Shown here: positions 1-5,644 of the stretch, one piece after another
How the letters are laid out: each line of letters starts with the position of its first letter
Position numbering within the stretch: position 1 is the stretch's first letter
DNA from: Deltaproteobacteria bacterium
GTDB lineage: Bacteria > Desulfobacterota > DSM-4660 > Desulfatiglandales > Desulfatiglandaceae
Direction of reading: 5' to 3'
Length of the DNA: 6,924 nt
Assembly: GCA_021159525.1 (NCBI GenBank)
Contig: JAGHEC010000378.1
Span: forward strand, 1 to 6,924
Notes under the pieces: model-generated
Databases searched by the model: none
What the model saw: only the letters and a program-made list of their open reading frames with translations
What the model was told of the DNA's origin: nothing
Made by a program: the position numbers and the translations under genes

Positions 1-178
1 CTCTTAATACACGTCCACCAAGTTCTTTGATTTTTCCCCAAAACCGAAAACGGTTATGTTCTTGACGCTCCATTTTGAGGGGATTTTCTATTACTCTGAT
101 GCACCATTCTTTTTTCAAATATGGTCGCTTTCGTAGAACCTCATTTTCAAAGTAGGCCGTATATCTATATTCTGACAT
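1..178 (-). CDS. Small toxin-like protein, N-terminal 59 codons (cut by window edge)
   Basis: An open frame starts with ATG at 178 and runs off the left edge without a stop, giving 59 residues beginning MSEYRYTAYFENEVLRKRPY. It is rich in Arg, Lys and aromatic residues (EWCIRVIENP, FRFWGKIKELGG). From memory it resembles the small 80-90 aa DUF4258-like proteins often encoded beside DUF2283 proteins and suspected to be toxin-antitoxin pairs; the partner would lie outside the window. No good Shine-Dalgarno sequence is visible upstream. About 55 bases before the start is the end of the attC-like hairpin unit, so this looks like the first gene of another cassette in the minus-strand array. Base composition is AT-rich compared with the adjacent IS. 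The reading frame is convincing; the function is only a resemblance. Confidence 0.6.
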   Translation of the reverse strand, partial: MSEYRYTAYFENEVLRKRPYLKKEWCIRVIENPLKMERQEHNRFRFWGKIKELGGRVLR

Positions 179-297
179 ACACCAATGATAACCCAGTTAA
201 ATTAAACTGTAAATATTTCTTTTTCACGTAGAATGGGCGCGAGCTGAGCAGAATCTGAATAACGCCAGGAGCCCGCAGGGATGACTGGCTGTTATAC
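179..297 (-). other. Cassette leader and left part of IS-split attC-like hairpin unit
   Basis: Positions 234-297 are the promoter-distal part of a gene-less attC-like unit (minus strand) whose other part continues at 2254-2304 beyond the IS. Joined, 232-297 plus 2254-2277 give 90 bases that match 6835-6924 with only two differences. On the minus strand the arm of 232-297 pairs with the arm of 2254-2270. The unit ends in the motif GCTCGCGCCCATT, which occurs before three separate cassette genes in this window. Positions 179-233 are an AT-rich leader before the small gene at 178 and contain no convincing promoter. Confidence 0.6.
291..297. repeat. Left target-site duplication of the IS1634-like element
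   Basis: GTTATAC directly precedes the left IS end and recurs at 2247-2253 directly after the right end. The uninterrupted copy of the same repeat at the right edge of the window has GTTATAC only once (6894-6900), so this is a true duplication made on insertion. Confidence 0.9.
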
Positions 298-428
298 TTG
301 CGTTTGCGTTCTGTAGTCAAAAATCGGTCCGAAATGGCCCCATTTTGGGACCTGGATCATGTGATTTCAGCTACTTAGCCGACCTGCCAATCTCAGAATA
401 GGTAGGCACGCAAGATGTCGCTTTTACC

Positions 429-457
429 TTGACAGCAACCTAAATACATGCTATTCG
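429..457 (+). promoter_or_regulatory. Candidate transposase promoter
   Basis: A perfect -35 box TTGACA (429-434) is followed after 17 bp by a weak -10, TATTCG (452-457, matching TATAAT at three positions). Transcription would begin near 464-465, at or just before the ATG, giving an almost leaderless message. The -35 is strong evidence, the -10 is poor, so this is a guess. Confidence 0.35.
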
Positions 458-472
458 AGTAAGCATGTATTT
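442..472 (+). promoter_or_regulatory. Inverted repeat hiding the transposase start codon
   Basis: AAATACATGCT (442-452) and AGCATGTATTT (462-472) are perfect 11-bp complements around a 9-nt loop. The ATG at 465-467 lies inside the right arm. In a transcript entering from outside the IS both arms would be present and the start codon would be paired; a transcript from the candidate promoter would lack the left arm. IS10 and IS50 are known to limit read-through expression by this kind of sequestration. Confidence 0.6.
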
Positions 473-2141
473 GCGATCCACCAAGCGAAAGAATAAAGAC
501 GGCTCCGTAGTTGAGTACTATCAGCTTGCCCACAACGAACGCCACCCTGTCACGCGAAAACCGGTTGCCAAAATCATCCACAACTTCGGCAGAGCCGATA
601 AGCTGGACCGGCAGCAGCTTGTGCGCCTGTGCCAGTCCATTGCCCGGGTATGTGGTCTGACGGTCATTGATCCCTTTGGCCAACAGCAAGGCGATCTGTT
701 TGCCACAGAACCAGGTTTGCCCGGGGACCTCAAAATAGTAAACACTGTCTCGTTTGGCACCGTACTTGCCATTGAGGCTCTCTGGGAAAGGATGGGCCTC
801 AAGAAGACCTTTTCAGACATCATCAAGCGGGAGGGCCTCAAAGCCCCTTATGAAAGGGCCCTCCTGGCAATGACGGCCAATCGCTTATGTGATCCCGAAT
901 CCAAATTAGGTGTATGGGACCGATGGCTTTCAAAGGTTTATCTCCCTTCCTGTGACGGACTGAAGCTGAAACAGATGTATGAGGCCATGGACCTCTTTTA
1001 CGACCATATGGCGGAGGTGGAGGAGAACCTGTTTTTTCAAACGGCCAACCTTTTCAACCTGACCGTTGATCTGATTTTCTACGATACCACTACGGCCTCC
1101 TTTTCCATAGACCGTGAGGACGAGAAAGATAACCTGCGTAAGTTTGGCCACGCCAAAGAAGGTATGTGGGCCCCCCAGGTAGTGGTTGCCCTGGCCGTAA
1201 CCCGTGAAGGTCTTCCCGTACGAAGCTGGGTATTTCCAGGCAACACCACGGACGTGGATACGGTGGAGCAGGTTCGAGCAGACCTCAGGGGCTGGAAGCT
1301 TGGCCGCGCCCTTTTTGTTGCGGACGCCGGTATGAACTCGGAAAGCAACCGAGAGGAGCTGGCAAGGGCTTGTGGCAAGTACTTGTTGGCCTGCCGCATG
1401 TCAAGCGTATCCGAGATCAAGCAGGCTGTTCTGAGCAATAGAGGGCGATTCACAGTCTTCAAAGATAACCTCCATGCCAAGGAAGTGGTCGTGGGTGATG
1501 GCGAACGTCGGACCCGCTACATTTTGTGCTACAATCCAAAGGAGGCCGAACGCCAGGCCAGGCACCGGGATCAGGTAGTTGAACTCCTTGAACAGGAACT
1601 GGACAGGCATCCTGACAGATCAGCCTCAGCCCGGTGGGCCATGGAACTTCTCACATCGAGACGTTTCAAGAAGTATTTGTCAGTAACAAAAGCCAACCGG
1701 CTTCGAATCGACCGAAGCAAGATCAGGCAGGCCGCCAGGTACGACGGTAACTGGGTCATTGAGACCAATGACGATACCATCAGCCTGGAGGATGCTGCCT
1801 GCGGTTACAAGGGGCTCATGGTTATTGAGCGTTGTTTTCGATCCCTGAAAAGGACCCAGATCAAAATGACCCCCATGTACCATTGGGTGCCCCGCCGTAT
1901 TGAAACCCATGTGAAGCTTTGCGTTCTGGCTCTCCTGATCGAGCGGGTGGCGGAGATTTCCTGCAACAAGCCGTGGGCCCATATCAAGGCGGCCCTGGAC
2001 CGCCTGCAGGTCACAAAATTTGAGAATTCTTCATACCGTTTATTTCACCGCAACGAGCTACCCGCGGAGACAGTTAACATATTAAAATCACTCAAGATCA
2101 ATACCCCGAACCAAGTCCTGAAAATAGAAAAAACTGCCTGA
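465..2141 (+). CDS. IS1634-family transposase (DDE, IS4 superfamily)
   Basis: A 558-aa transposase that would cut and join the IS ends through an RNase H-like DDE active site. The acidic triad is visible: D207 in LIFYDTTT, D287 in LFVADAGM and E455 in GLMVIERCFRSLKRT, the last followed by the R/K spacing typical of the IS4 superfamily. A long insertion separates the second and third acidic residues, as in this group. The N-terminus (YLRSTKRKNKDG, then YYQLAHNERHP) is the usual IS1634 start. The length of about 550 aa fits a full-length member and no frameshift or internal stop is present. The start at 465 has no Shine-Dalgarno sequence, is buried in an inverted repeat and lies where the candidate promoter would begin transcription. 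It is the only gene of the element and is not part of the surrounding array. Confidence 0.95.
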   Translation: MYLRSTKRKNKDGSVVEYYQLAHNERHPVTRKPVAKIIHNFGRADKLDRQQLVRLCQSIARVCGLTVIDPFGQQQGDLFATEPGLPGDLKIVNTVSFGTVLAIEALWERMGLKKTFSDIIKREGLKAPYERALLAMTANRLCDPESKLGVWDRWLSKVYLPSCDGLKLKQMYEAMDLFYDHMAEVEENLFFQTANLFNLTVDLIFYDTTTASFSIDREDEKDNLRKFGHAKEGMWAPQVVVALAVTREGLPVRSWVFPGNTTDVDTVEQVRADLRGWKLGRALFVADAGMNSESNREELARACGKYLLACRMSSVSEIKQAVLSNRGRFTVFKDNLHAKEVVVGDGERRTRYILCYNPKEAERQARHRDQVVELLEQELDRHPDRSASARWAMELLTSRRFKKYLSVTKANRLRIDRSKIRQAARYDGNWVIETNDDTISLEDAACGYKGLMVIERCFRSLKRTQIKMTPMYHWVPRRIETHVKLCVLALLIERVAEISCNKPWAHIKAALDRLQVTKFENSSYRLFHRNELPAETVNILKSLKINTPNQVLKIEKTA

Positions 2142-2229
2142 AAACCACCCCATTTTGTAGGTACACGCCAATTTCTTGGACACGGGATAACTGCGCGTAA
2201 TCTCATAAATTATAGCGAATCGTGTTATC

Positions 2230-2253
2230 ACAGGCCGCAAACGCAAGTTATAC
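2230..2253. repeat. Right IS terminal inverted repeat plus target-site duplication
   Basis: ACAGGCCGCAAACGCAA (2230-2246) is the inverted copy of the left end at 298-314 with two mismatches. It is followed at once by GTTATAC (2247-2253), the second copy of the target duplication, after which the split hairpin unit resumes. Confidence 0.88.
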
Positions 2254-2305
2254 AGATTTCTGCTCCAGCGAATGTTAAGCGCGACCGCAAGCGGTCGCGC
2301 TTAAC
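2254..2305 (-). repeat. Right part of the split hairpin unit, with a 15-bp perfect palindrome
   Basis: Positions 2254-2277 complete the 90-bp repeat that begins at 232. Next is a perfect inverted repeat: GTTAAGCGCGACCGC (2274-2288), two bases, GCGGTCGCGCTTAAC (2291-2305). On the minus strand the outer GTTAAGC (2305-2299) is the R' box of the preceding attC, and the inner GCTTAAC (2280-2274) is an R''-like box opening the hairpin unit. The two boxes are exact complements, as expected if this is a gene-less cassette of about 115 bp running from 2304 to 234 once the IS is removed. Confidence 0.6.
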
Positions 2306-2429
2306 TGAGAGGTAAGGGGCCGGGCGGTCTTGGAGGATCACCCTTCGGCGCCACACTGACGTTGACACGAGCAGGTGACTTTCAAAAACCGCACAAAATA
2401 GGCCGGTCCCCTTCACCGACTGGTTATGC
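2299..2429 (-). other. attC recombination site closing the toxin-antitoxin cassette
   Basis: Read on the minus strand: R'' GCATAAC (2429-2423), 5-base spacer, L'' GGTGAAGGGGACCGG (2417-2403), variable part of 79 bases, L' CCGGCCCCTTACC (2323-2311), 5-base spacer, R' GTTAAGC (2305-2299). L'' pairs with L' over 13 bp and leaves two unpaired bases, G and A, both in L''. R'' and R' are complementary at six of seven positions, and R' fits GTTRRRY exactly. The equal 5-base spacers and one-sided extra bases are hallmarks of integron attC sites. At 131 bp it is long but within the known range. R'' contains the stop codon of the antitoxin gene. Confidence 0.82.
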
Positions 2430-2660
2430 TGGATTATTCTTGCCTTCAGCCCAGTTCTTTTTCTTCTCGGCCCTTCTTGCAAGCAGTTCACGAATGGTTG
2501 GGATCAGATCGTTTGGGATTTCCATGAATGTTTCGGAGGGATTTTCCCATGCCGCTTCATCCTCTGCAACCGCTTCGTCTTCTGTCAACATGTCATAGTG
2601 GTCGAGAACTCGCCTTACCCGATGTTCATCCCAGCCCTTTGGAAATTTGGATTGCCGCAT
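2424..2660 (-). CDS. Probable antitoxin of a DUF4258-type toxin-antitoxin pair
   Basis: A 78-aa protein starting at ATG 2660. It begins with a basic stretch (RQSKFPKGWDEHRVRRVLDH), continues with a strongly acidic middle (LTEDEAVAEDEAAWEN) and ends with a predicted helix (PNDLIPTIRELLARRAEKK). I recognise it from memory as the usual small partner encoded just after DUF4258-like toxins; its role would be to bind and neutralise the toxin. The start is well supported: GGGAGAGG in the end of the upstream gene lies 7 bases before the ATG, and the two genes overlap by one base (TAATG), so translation is probably coupled. The stop TAA lies inside the R'' box of the attC, leaving no room between gene and recombination site. 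Function is inferred from family and context. Confidence 0.75.
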   Translation of the reverse strand: MRQSKFPKGWDEHRVRRVLDHYDMLTEDEAVAEDEAAWENPSETFMEIPNDLIPTIRELLARRAEKKKNWAEGKNNPA

Positions 2661-2944
2661 TATCTACCTCTCCCTTTACGTCGTCGTTTATACGCTTTGA
2701 GCGGTTTCCCCTGCAATTCATATGCTGTGATCACAAACACGCTGTTCGGCGCAGGGTCTGGCACGTATATAACCCGAAGATATCGCCCTGCCATTGTTTG
2801 TCCAATGGCAACACGTGCCCCCTCTTTTCCTGGCCGATCCTCACCAGGCCACATCAACACATCTGAAACCTCATTTTCATCTACGCCATGCCTGTAAATA
2901 TGAGGCAGATTTGTTTCAGGATCAATGTAGAAACGGAGATTCAC
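2660..2944 (-). CDS. Probable toxin, DUF4258/BrnT-like small protein
   Basis: A 94-aa basic protein. The core reads FYIDPETNLPHIYRHGV, ARVAIGQTMAGRYLRVIYV, then SVFVITAYELQGKPLKAY and a tail of Arg and Lys. This strand pattern with a conserved RYLRVIYVPD segment resembles small DUF4258/RelE-like toxins thought to act as ribonucleases; no catalytic residue has been established from this sequence. The start is GTG at 2944: an in-frame TAG lies two codons upstream, so no earlier start is possible. No clear Shine-Dalgarno sequence precedes it. The toxin gene comes first and the antitoxin second, the order seen in BrnTA and HigBA modules. The pair is the whole content of one cassette, and toxin-antitoxin pairs are frequent in large integron arrays, where they are thought to stabilise the array. 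Confidence 0.75.
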   Translation of the reverse strand: MNLRFYIDPETNLPHIYRHGVDENEVSDVLMWPGEDRPGKEGARVAIGQTMAGRYLRVIYVPDPAPNSVFVITAYELQGKPLKAYKRRRKGRGR

Positions 2945-2977
2945 TGTCTATTGCCCATCATTTTCTCGTTGTCATAA

Positions 2978-3006
2978 TGGGCGCGAGCGCTTGCGGTCGC
3001 GCTTAA
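2978..3006 (-). repeat. 29-bp remnant of the hairpin unit before the toxin-antitoxin cassette
   Basis: On the minus strand this stretch starts like the hairpin unit (TTAAGCGCGACCGC) and ends like it (GCTCGCGCCCA), but the roughly 90 bases of the attC-like stem between are missing. It can still fold: GCGCGACCGC pairs with GCGCTCGCGC apart from one mismatch. Next comes TTATGA, close to TTATGC, which would complement the R'' box (GCATAAC) of the toxin-antitoxin cassette. Confidence 0.5.
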
Positions 3007-3073
3007 CGACAAAGCTCACCTGACGCTATGGAGCGCCAGCGGAATGGCGGTCAGGTGAAGCGCTTTGTTCAAG
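3001..3073 (-). other. attC recombination site closing the IS91-bearing unit
   Basis: On the minus strand: R'' CTTGAAC (3073-3067), spacer AAAGC, L'' GCTTCACCTGAC (3061-3050), a 25-base variable part that itself folds, L' GTCAGGTGAGC (3024-3014), spacer TTTGTC, R' GTTAAGC (3007-3001). The stem is 11 bp with a single extra T in L''. R' is a perfect GTTRRRY. R'' pairs with R' only through AAC/GTT, but it is the exact complement of G plus TTCAAG, the first six bases of the same unit next to the site at 5551. At 73 bp it is a typical attC size. Confidence 0.85.
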
Positions 3074-3171
3074 TAAGCCGCTACGCGGCAGGGACCTACA
3101 AAGCACCGTAATCATTTAAAAAGTTGCGCCTTACCTTATGACGGCCCTTTCACATATTCGGTAATTTGTGC

Positions 3172-3219
3172 GATACCTCTCCGTATCAACGTAAATTCTT
3201 TCAAAAAAGGAGAGGTATC
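3172..3219 (+). promoter_or_regulatory. Inverted repeat hiding the recombinase Shine-Dalgarno sequence
   Basis: GATACCTCTCC (3172-3182) and GGAGAGGTATC (3209-3219) are perfect 11-bp complements. The right arm is the ribosome-binding site of the recombinase, ending one base before its ATG at 3220. A weak promoter candidate (TTCACA at 3149-3154, 17 bp, GATACC at 3172-3177) would start transcription near 3184, after the left arm, so the hairpin would form only in read-through transcripts. Confidence 0.55.
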
Positions 3220-4113
3220 ATGCACCAACCTTTGCAAACACCGTGGTACGACAAGTCCATCAAGGCCCTTCAACTCGCCGGAATGAGTGAATCTTCTCAG
3301 AAGTCTTACGCTCGGTCCCTTCGAATGCTCATTGAACACTTCGATGGTAAAGACCCCCGCGACATAACTGAAGACGAACTCCAGGAATACTTTCTGTTTC
3401 GCCGCAATGATTGTGACCGGGCATCCAGTACATTCAAAATCTGCTACTCCGGACTCAAATTCTTTTTCGTCAATGTCCTGCAGCGGGACTGGCACATCTT
3501 TGAGATTCTAAAGGCTCAAAGAGAACAGAAGCTTCCGTGTGTTCTTAGCCGTGAGGAAGTCTACCGTATTCTGCCAGAGGTTAAAACATTTCACAATTAT
3601 GTCTTTCTGTCCACGGTTTACTCCTGCCGGCTTCGATTGCAGGAGGTCCTTCACCTTCAGGTTTCCGATATCGACAGCGACAGAATGCGCATTCATGTTC
3701 ATCGGGGAAAAGGCGCCAAAGATCGATTTGTGCCCCTTCCACATGAGACCCTGATTTTATTACGCCAATACTGGGCAACTCACCGGAACCCGAACCTCAT
3801 TTTTCCCGCTCTGGGAAGGGGACAGAAGGAGGGTCCCACCTCTAAAAAACCCCTGGCTATCGCAAGTGTTCAGGGAGCTTTGAAAAAGGCCGTCATCTCT
3901 GCCGGCATAAAAAAACGCCGTGTCACCATCCATACGCTTCGTCATTCATACGCAACCCACATGCTGGAAGCGGGTGTCAACATTCGGGTAATCCAGCGGT
4001 ATCTCGGACACGCGGTTCTGCAGACCACAATGGTTTACCTGCATTTGACAACCAAGGGTCAGGAAGATGCCTTTGAAATTATCGACAGCCAGATGAAAGG
4101 ATTCTTGCGATGA
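3220..4113 (+). CDS. Tyrosine recombinase of the IS91-type element
   Basis: A 297-aa site-specific recombinase of the phage-integrase family. The N-terminal SAM-like DNA-binding domain spans about residues 10-95 and the catalytic domain about 105-285. The active site is complete: R139 (SCRLRLQE), K164 (RGKGAKDR), H238 and R241 (HTLRHSYATH), H264 (YLGH) and nucleophile Y273 (MVYLHLT). Residue 137 is Arg where I recall Gly in relatives (SCGLRLQE). The start at 3220 is chosen over an ATG 18 codons upstream because GGAGAGG lies 4 bases before it. The stop overlaps the transposase start (ATGA), indicating coupled translation. It lacks the extra segment typical of integron integrases, so it belongs to the IS, not the array. 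Its exact role in transposition is not established. Confidence 0.9.
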   Translation: MHQPLQTPWYDKSIKALQLAGMSESSQKSYARSLRMLIEHFDGKDPRDITEDELQEYFLFRRNDCDRASSTFKICYSGLKFFFVNVLQRDWHIFEILKAQREQKLPCVLSREEVYRILPEVKTFHNYVFLSTVYSCRLRLQEVLHLQVSDIDSDRMRIHVHRGKGAKDRFVPLPHETLILLRQYWATHRNPNLIFPALGRGQKEGPTSKKPLAIASVQGALKKAVISAGIKKRRVTIHTLRHSYATHMLEAGVNIRVIQRYLGHAVLQTTMVYLHLTTKGQEDAFEIIDSQMKGFLR

Positions 4114-5225
4114 CCATTCGAGATATCTTTGTTCAATTCGGCACTGAATACATTGAGCGGTTCCGGGGCGCCATTCCCCAAAACCACTTGAAAGTCATGG
4201 ACGCTATTGTCTCATGCCGAACATCCGCCTGTGGAACCACGGTTTATCAGTGTACCGACTGCGGCGAAATCCATCACGTGTTTCGGTCCTGCGGCAACCG
4301 GCACTGCCCCAACTGCCAGCGCCAGAAAACACTGGAATGGATGAACCGCCAAGCGGAGCGGCAAGTGCCGGGCCATCATTTCATGATCACCTTCACCGTG
4401 CCCGAGCAAATCCGGTTTTTCATTCGCAGTAACCAGCGGGCGGCCTACAATGCGCTTTTCAAAGCGTCCTGGGAAGCCATGAAAAAGCTCACCCCCGATG
4501 AAAAATACATGGGCGGTGATATGCCGGGCTTTTTCGCAGTACTGCATACCTCGGGGCGGCAAATGCAGTATCATCCCCACATTCATTATCTGGCTCCGGG
4601 GGGCGCTTTTTCCACCGTTGACGGTAAATGGCATGCCTCACAGGAAAACTTCTATCTCCCGGTCCGGGCGCTTTCCCGTATCTATCGCCCAAAGTTCCGT
4701 GACTTGATGAAATCGGCCGGGCTGGTGGACCGGATTTCCCCGGACGTATGGAAGCTGGATTGGAACGTCAACATACAGGCCGTCGGAACAGCCGGGCAGA
4801 CCATCAAGTACCTGGCACCTTATGTGTTCAAGGTCGCTATCTCCGATCACCGTATTGTGAAAGTGGAAGGACGAACCGTGACCATCCGCTACCGGAAAAC
4901 CGGCAGTAACCGGAACAGGACCATGAACATGGATGCCATGGAGTTCATTCGGCGCTTTTTGCAGCACGTTCTCCCAACCGGTTTCATGAAAATCCGATAC
5001 TATGGGTTTATGAGCCCCAATGCTTCCGTATCTCTGGACCGTATTCGGGGTCTCATTGAACTTGGCAACGGTTTTGACTCCGAAAACCTGGAACACATCA
5101 ACATGCCGGAGCCTGAGCCCTTATATTGCAGCAGTTGTGGCGGAAAGCTCAGGTATGTCTGCTCGCTGTTTCCAGCTAAATTCCACCATCAGGAAACGAC
5201 CCGAAAGTCATTTTTGCCTGACTAA
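4110..5225 (+). CDS. IS91-family transposase (Y2, HUH endonuclease)
   Basis: A 371-aa rolling-circle transposase. The N-terminal zinc-binding domain shows C36, C41, C48, C51, C61, C66 and C69 (for example CTDCGEIHH and CGNRHCPNC). The HUH metal-binding motif is H157-I-H159 in QYHPHIHYLAPGG. The two catalytic tyrosines are Y234 and Y238 in IKYLAPYVFKVAIS, with the three-residue spacing of IS91 TnpA. A further pair, C340-x-x-C343, lies near the C-terminus. The expected reaction is single-strand nicking at the oriIS end and transfer to a tetranucleotide target. It starts at the ATG that overlaps the recombinase stop. All key residues are present, so the protein is probably functional. The same frame stays open for 90 codons after the stop at 5223, which may be chance. 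Confidence 0.93.
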   Translation: MTIRDIFVQFGTEYIERFRGAIPQNHLKVMDAIVSCRTSACGTTVYQCTDCGEIHHVFRSCGNRHCPNCQRQKTLEWMNRQAERQVPGHHFMITFTVPEQIRFFIRSNQRAAYNALFKASWEAMKKLTPDEKYMGGDMPGFFAVLHTSGRQMQYHPHIHYLAPGGAFSTVDGKWHASQENFYLPVRALSRIYRPKFRDLMKSAGLVDRISPDVWKLDWNVNIQAVGTAGQTIKYLAPYVFKVAISDHRIVKVEGRTVTIRYRKTGSNRNRTMNMDAMEFIRRFLQHVLPTGFMKIRYYGFMSPNASVSLDRIRGLIELGNGFDSENLEHINMPEPEPLYCSSCGGKLRYVCSLFPAKFHHQETTRKSFLPD

Positions 5226-5544
5226 TGTCAAAGAGCAGTTAACGCGTCCGGTATACGGAATCCCTCTTCGAGGGACCATTTTAATATCCTTTTCACGGCT
5301 GAATCCACGGCAAATTGCCCGTTTCAGCTAACAGCTGTGGTGCGCCCATATGAAGACCGTTTTTCAAAATTCGCGCTTTTCGTGTTCCGCAACAGCGTTT
5401 TACACAGTGCTATTGACAATATCCCCCGCTCAAAACCCAATATTGAGGCCCACCGCCGGCGACTTTCTTGCCGGGCGAACCATCCCTGTTCTCCGTAACG
5501 AACCATTTCCCATATAACAAATTCCGTGCCATCATACCGGGCTT
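5226..5544. other. Non-coding 3' region of the IS91-type element, candidate oriIS
   Basis: No gene can be supported here. In IS91 relatives the replication origin end (oriIS) lies downstream of the transposase and contains a hairpin. A candidate is CGCCGGC (5454-5460) pairing with GCCGGGCG (5470-5477), loop 9, one bulge, about 70 bases before CTTG at 5545. A minus-strand frame (stop at 5324) could give MVRYGEQGWFARQESRRRW and about 40 further residues, but it has no ribosome-binding site. It might be a cassette-gene fragment or mere chance. Confidence 0.4.
5261..5275 (+). terminator. Weak terminator-like hairpin after the transposase gene
   Basis: TCCCTC (5261-5266) and GAGGGA (5270-5275) pair perfectly around a TTC loop, 36 bases after the transposase stop. 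The following CCATTTTAAT is only partly T-rich, so termination would be inefficient. Confidence 0.3.
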
Positions 5545-5636
5545 CTTGAACATAAGATTGAATCTGAGCGGGGGGCACTCTTTGCTTCATTTCAAATTCA
5601 GTCAGCCCCGCTCAGTTCAATCTGTAGGGGTTATCA
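5545..5636 (-). other. attC-like site closing the nuclease cassette
   Basis: On the minus strand: R'' TGATAAC (5636-5630), spacer CCCTAC, arm AGATTGAACTGAGCGGGG (5623-5606), variable part of 32 bases, arm CCCCGCTCAGATTCAATCT (5573-5555), spacer TAT, box GTTCAAG (5551-5545). The 18-bp stem is perfect apart from one extra base. That base lies in the arm next to GTTCAAG, whereas in the other sites it lies in the R'' arm; by this sign alone the site would point the other way. Minus orientation is preferred because R'' is the exact complement of G plus TTATCA, the first bases of the nuclease cassette at 6415, and because the gene stops 9 bases before it. Confidence 0.7.
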
Positions 5637-5644
5637 TCGCCACC

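Larger units (their letters stand above)
298..2246 (+). mobile_element. Complete IS1634-like insertion sequence (IS4 superfamily, DDE)
   Basis: A 1949-bp element with one transposase gene. The terminal inverted repeats are 17 bp with 15 matches: left TTGCGTTTGCGTTCTGT (298-314) and right ACAGGCCGCAAACGCAA (2230-2246). It is flanked by 7-bp direct repeats GTTATAC. The insertion splits a 90-bp attC-like hairpin whose intact sister copy is at the right edge of the window, so both ends are fixed to the base. About 167 bp of leader and 105 bp of tail are non-coding; both contain the 10-mer CCCCATTTTG (338-347 and 2148-2157), perhaps a protein-binding site. Ends, duplication and transposase are all intact, so the element may be active. 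Confidence 0.92.
3074..5544 (+). mobile_element. IS91-type element with accessory tyrosine recombinase (ends approximate)
   Basis: The element carries two overlapping plus-strand genes, a tyrosine recombinase and a Y2/HUH transposase, a known arrangement among IS91 relatives. Elements of this family have no inverted repeats or target duplication and favour GTTC or CTTG targets. GTTC occurs at 3067-3070 beside the left end and CTTG at 5545-5548 beside the right end, so a span near 3074-5544 is plausible, but no second copy is available to prove it. A short hairpin, GCCGC/GCGGC, lies near the left end (3078-3090). The plus-strand genes oppose the cassette genes around them. Confidence 0.6.

Noticed and set aside
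1079..1480. Minus-strand 133-codon frame inside the transposase gene
   Set aside because: It is a shadow of a well-supported transposase reading frame, with no motif or ribosome-binding site.
2274..2305. The 15-bp perfect palindrome as a transcription terminator
   Set aside because: There is no T-run on either side, the loop is only two bases, and the ends are exact recombination boxes (GTTAAGC/GCTTAAC).
3220..4113. The tyrosine recombinase as the integron integrase IntI
   Set aside because: It lacks the extra segment typical of IntI between the second and third conserved blocks, overlaps an IS91 transposase by ATGA, and closely resembles the accessory recombinases of such IS elements.
4638..5096. 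Minus-strand 152-codon frame inside the IS91 transposase
   Set aside because: It is antisense to a gene with all catalytic residues intact and has no independent support.
5226..5498. Extension of the transposase by read-through of its stop codon
   Set aside because: The frame stays open for 90 codons after TAA, but the protein already ends shortly after the C-terminal Cys pair as family members do, and the extension shows no recognisable motif.
5324..5590. Minus-strand 88-codon frame as a real gene
   Set aside because: Its first ATG lies inside the attC-like site, there is no ribosome-binding site, and the span fits the non-coding 3' part of an IS91-type element. A shorter product from an internal ATG cannot be excluded.
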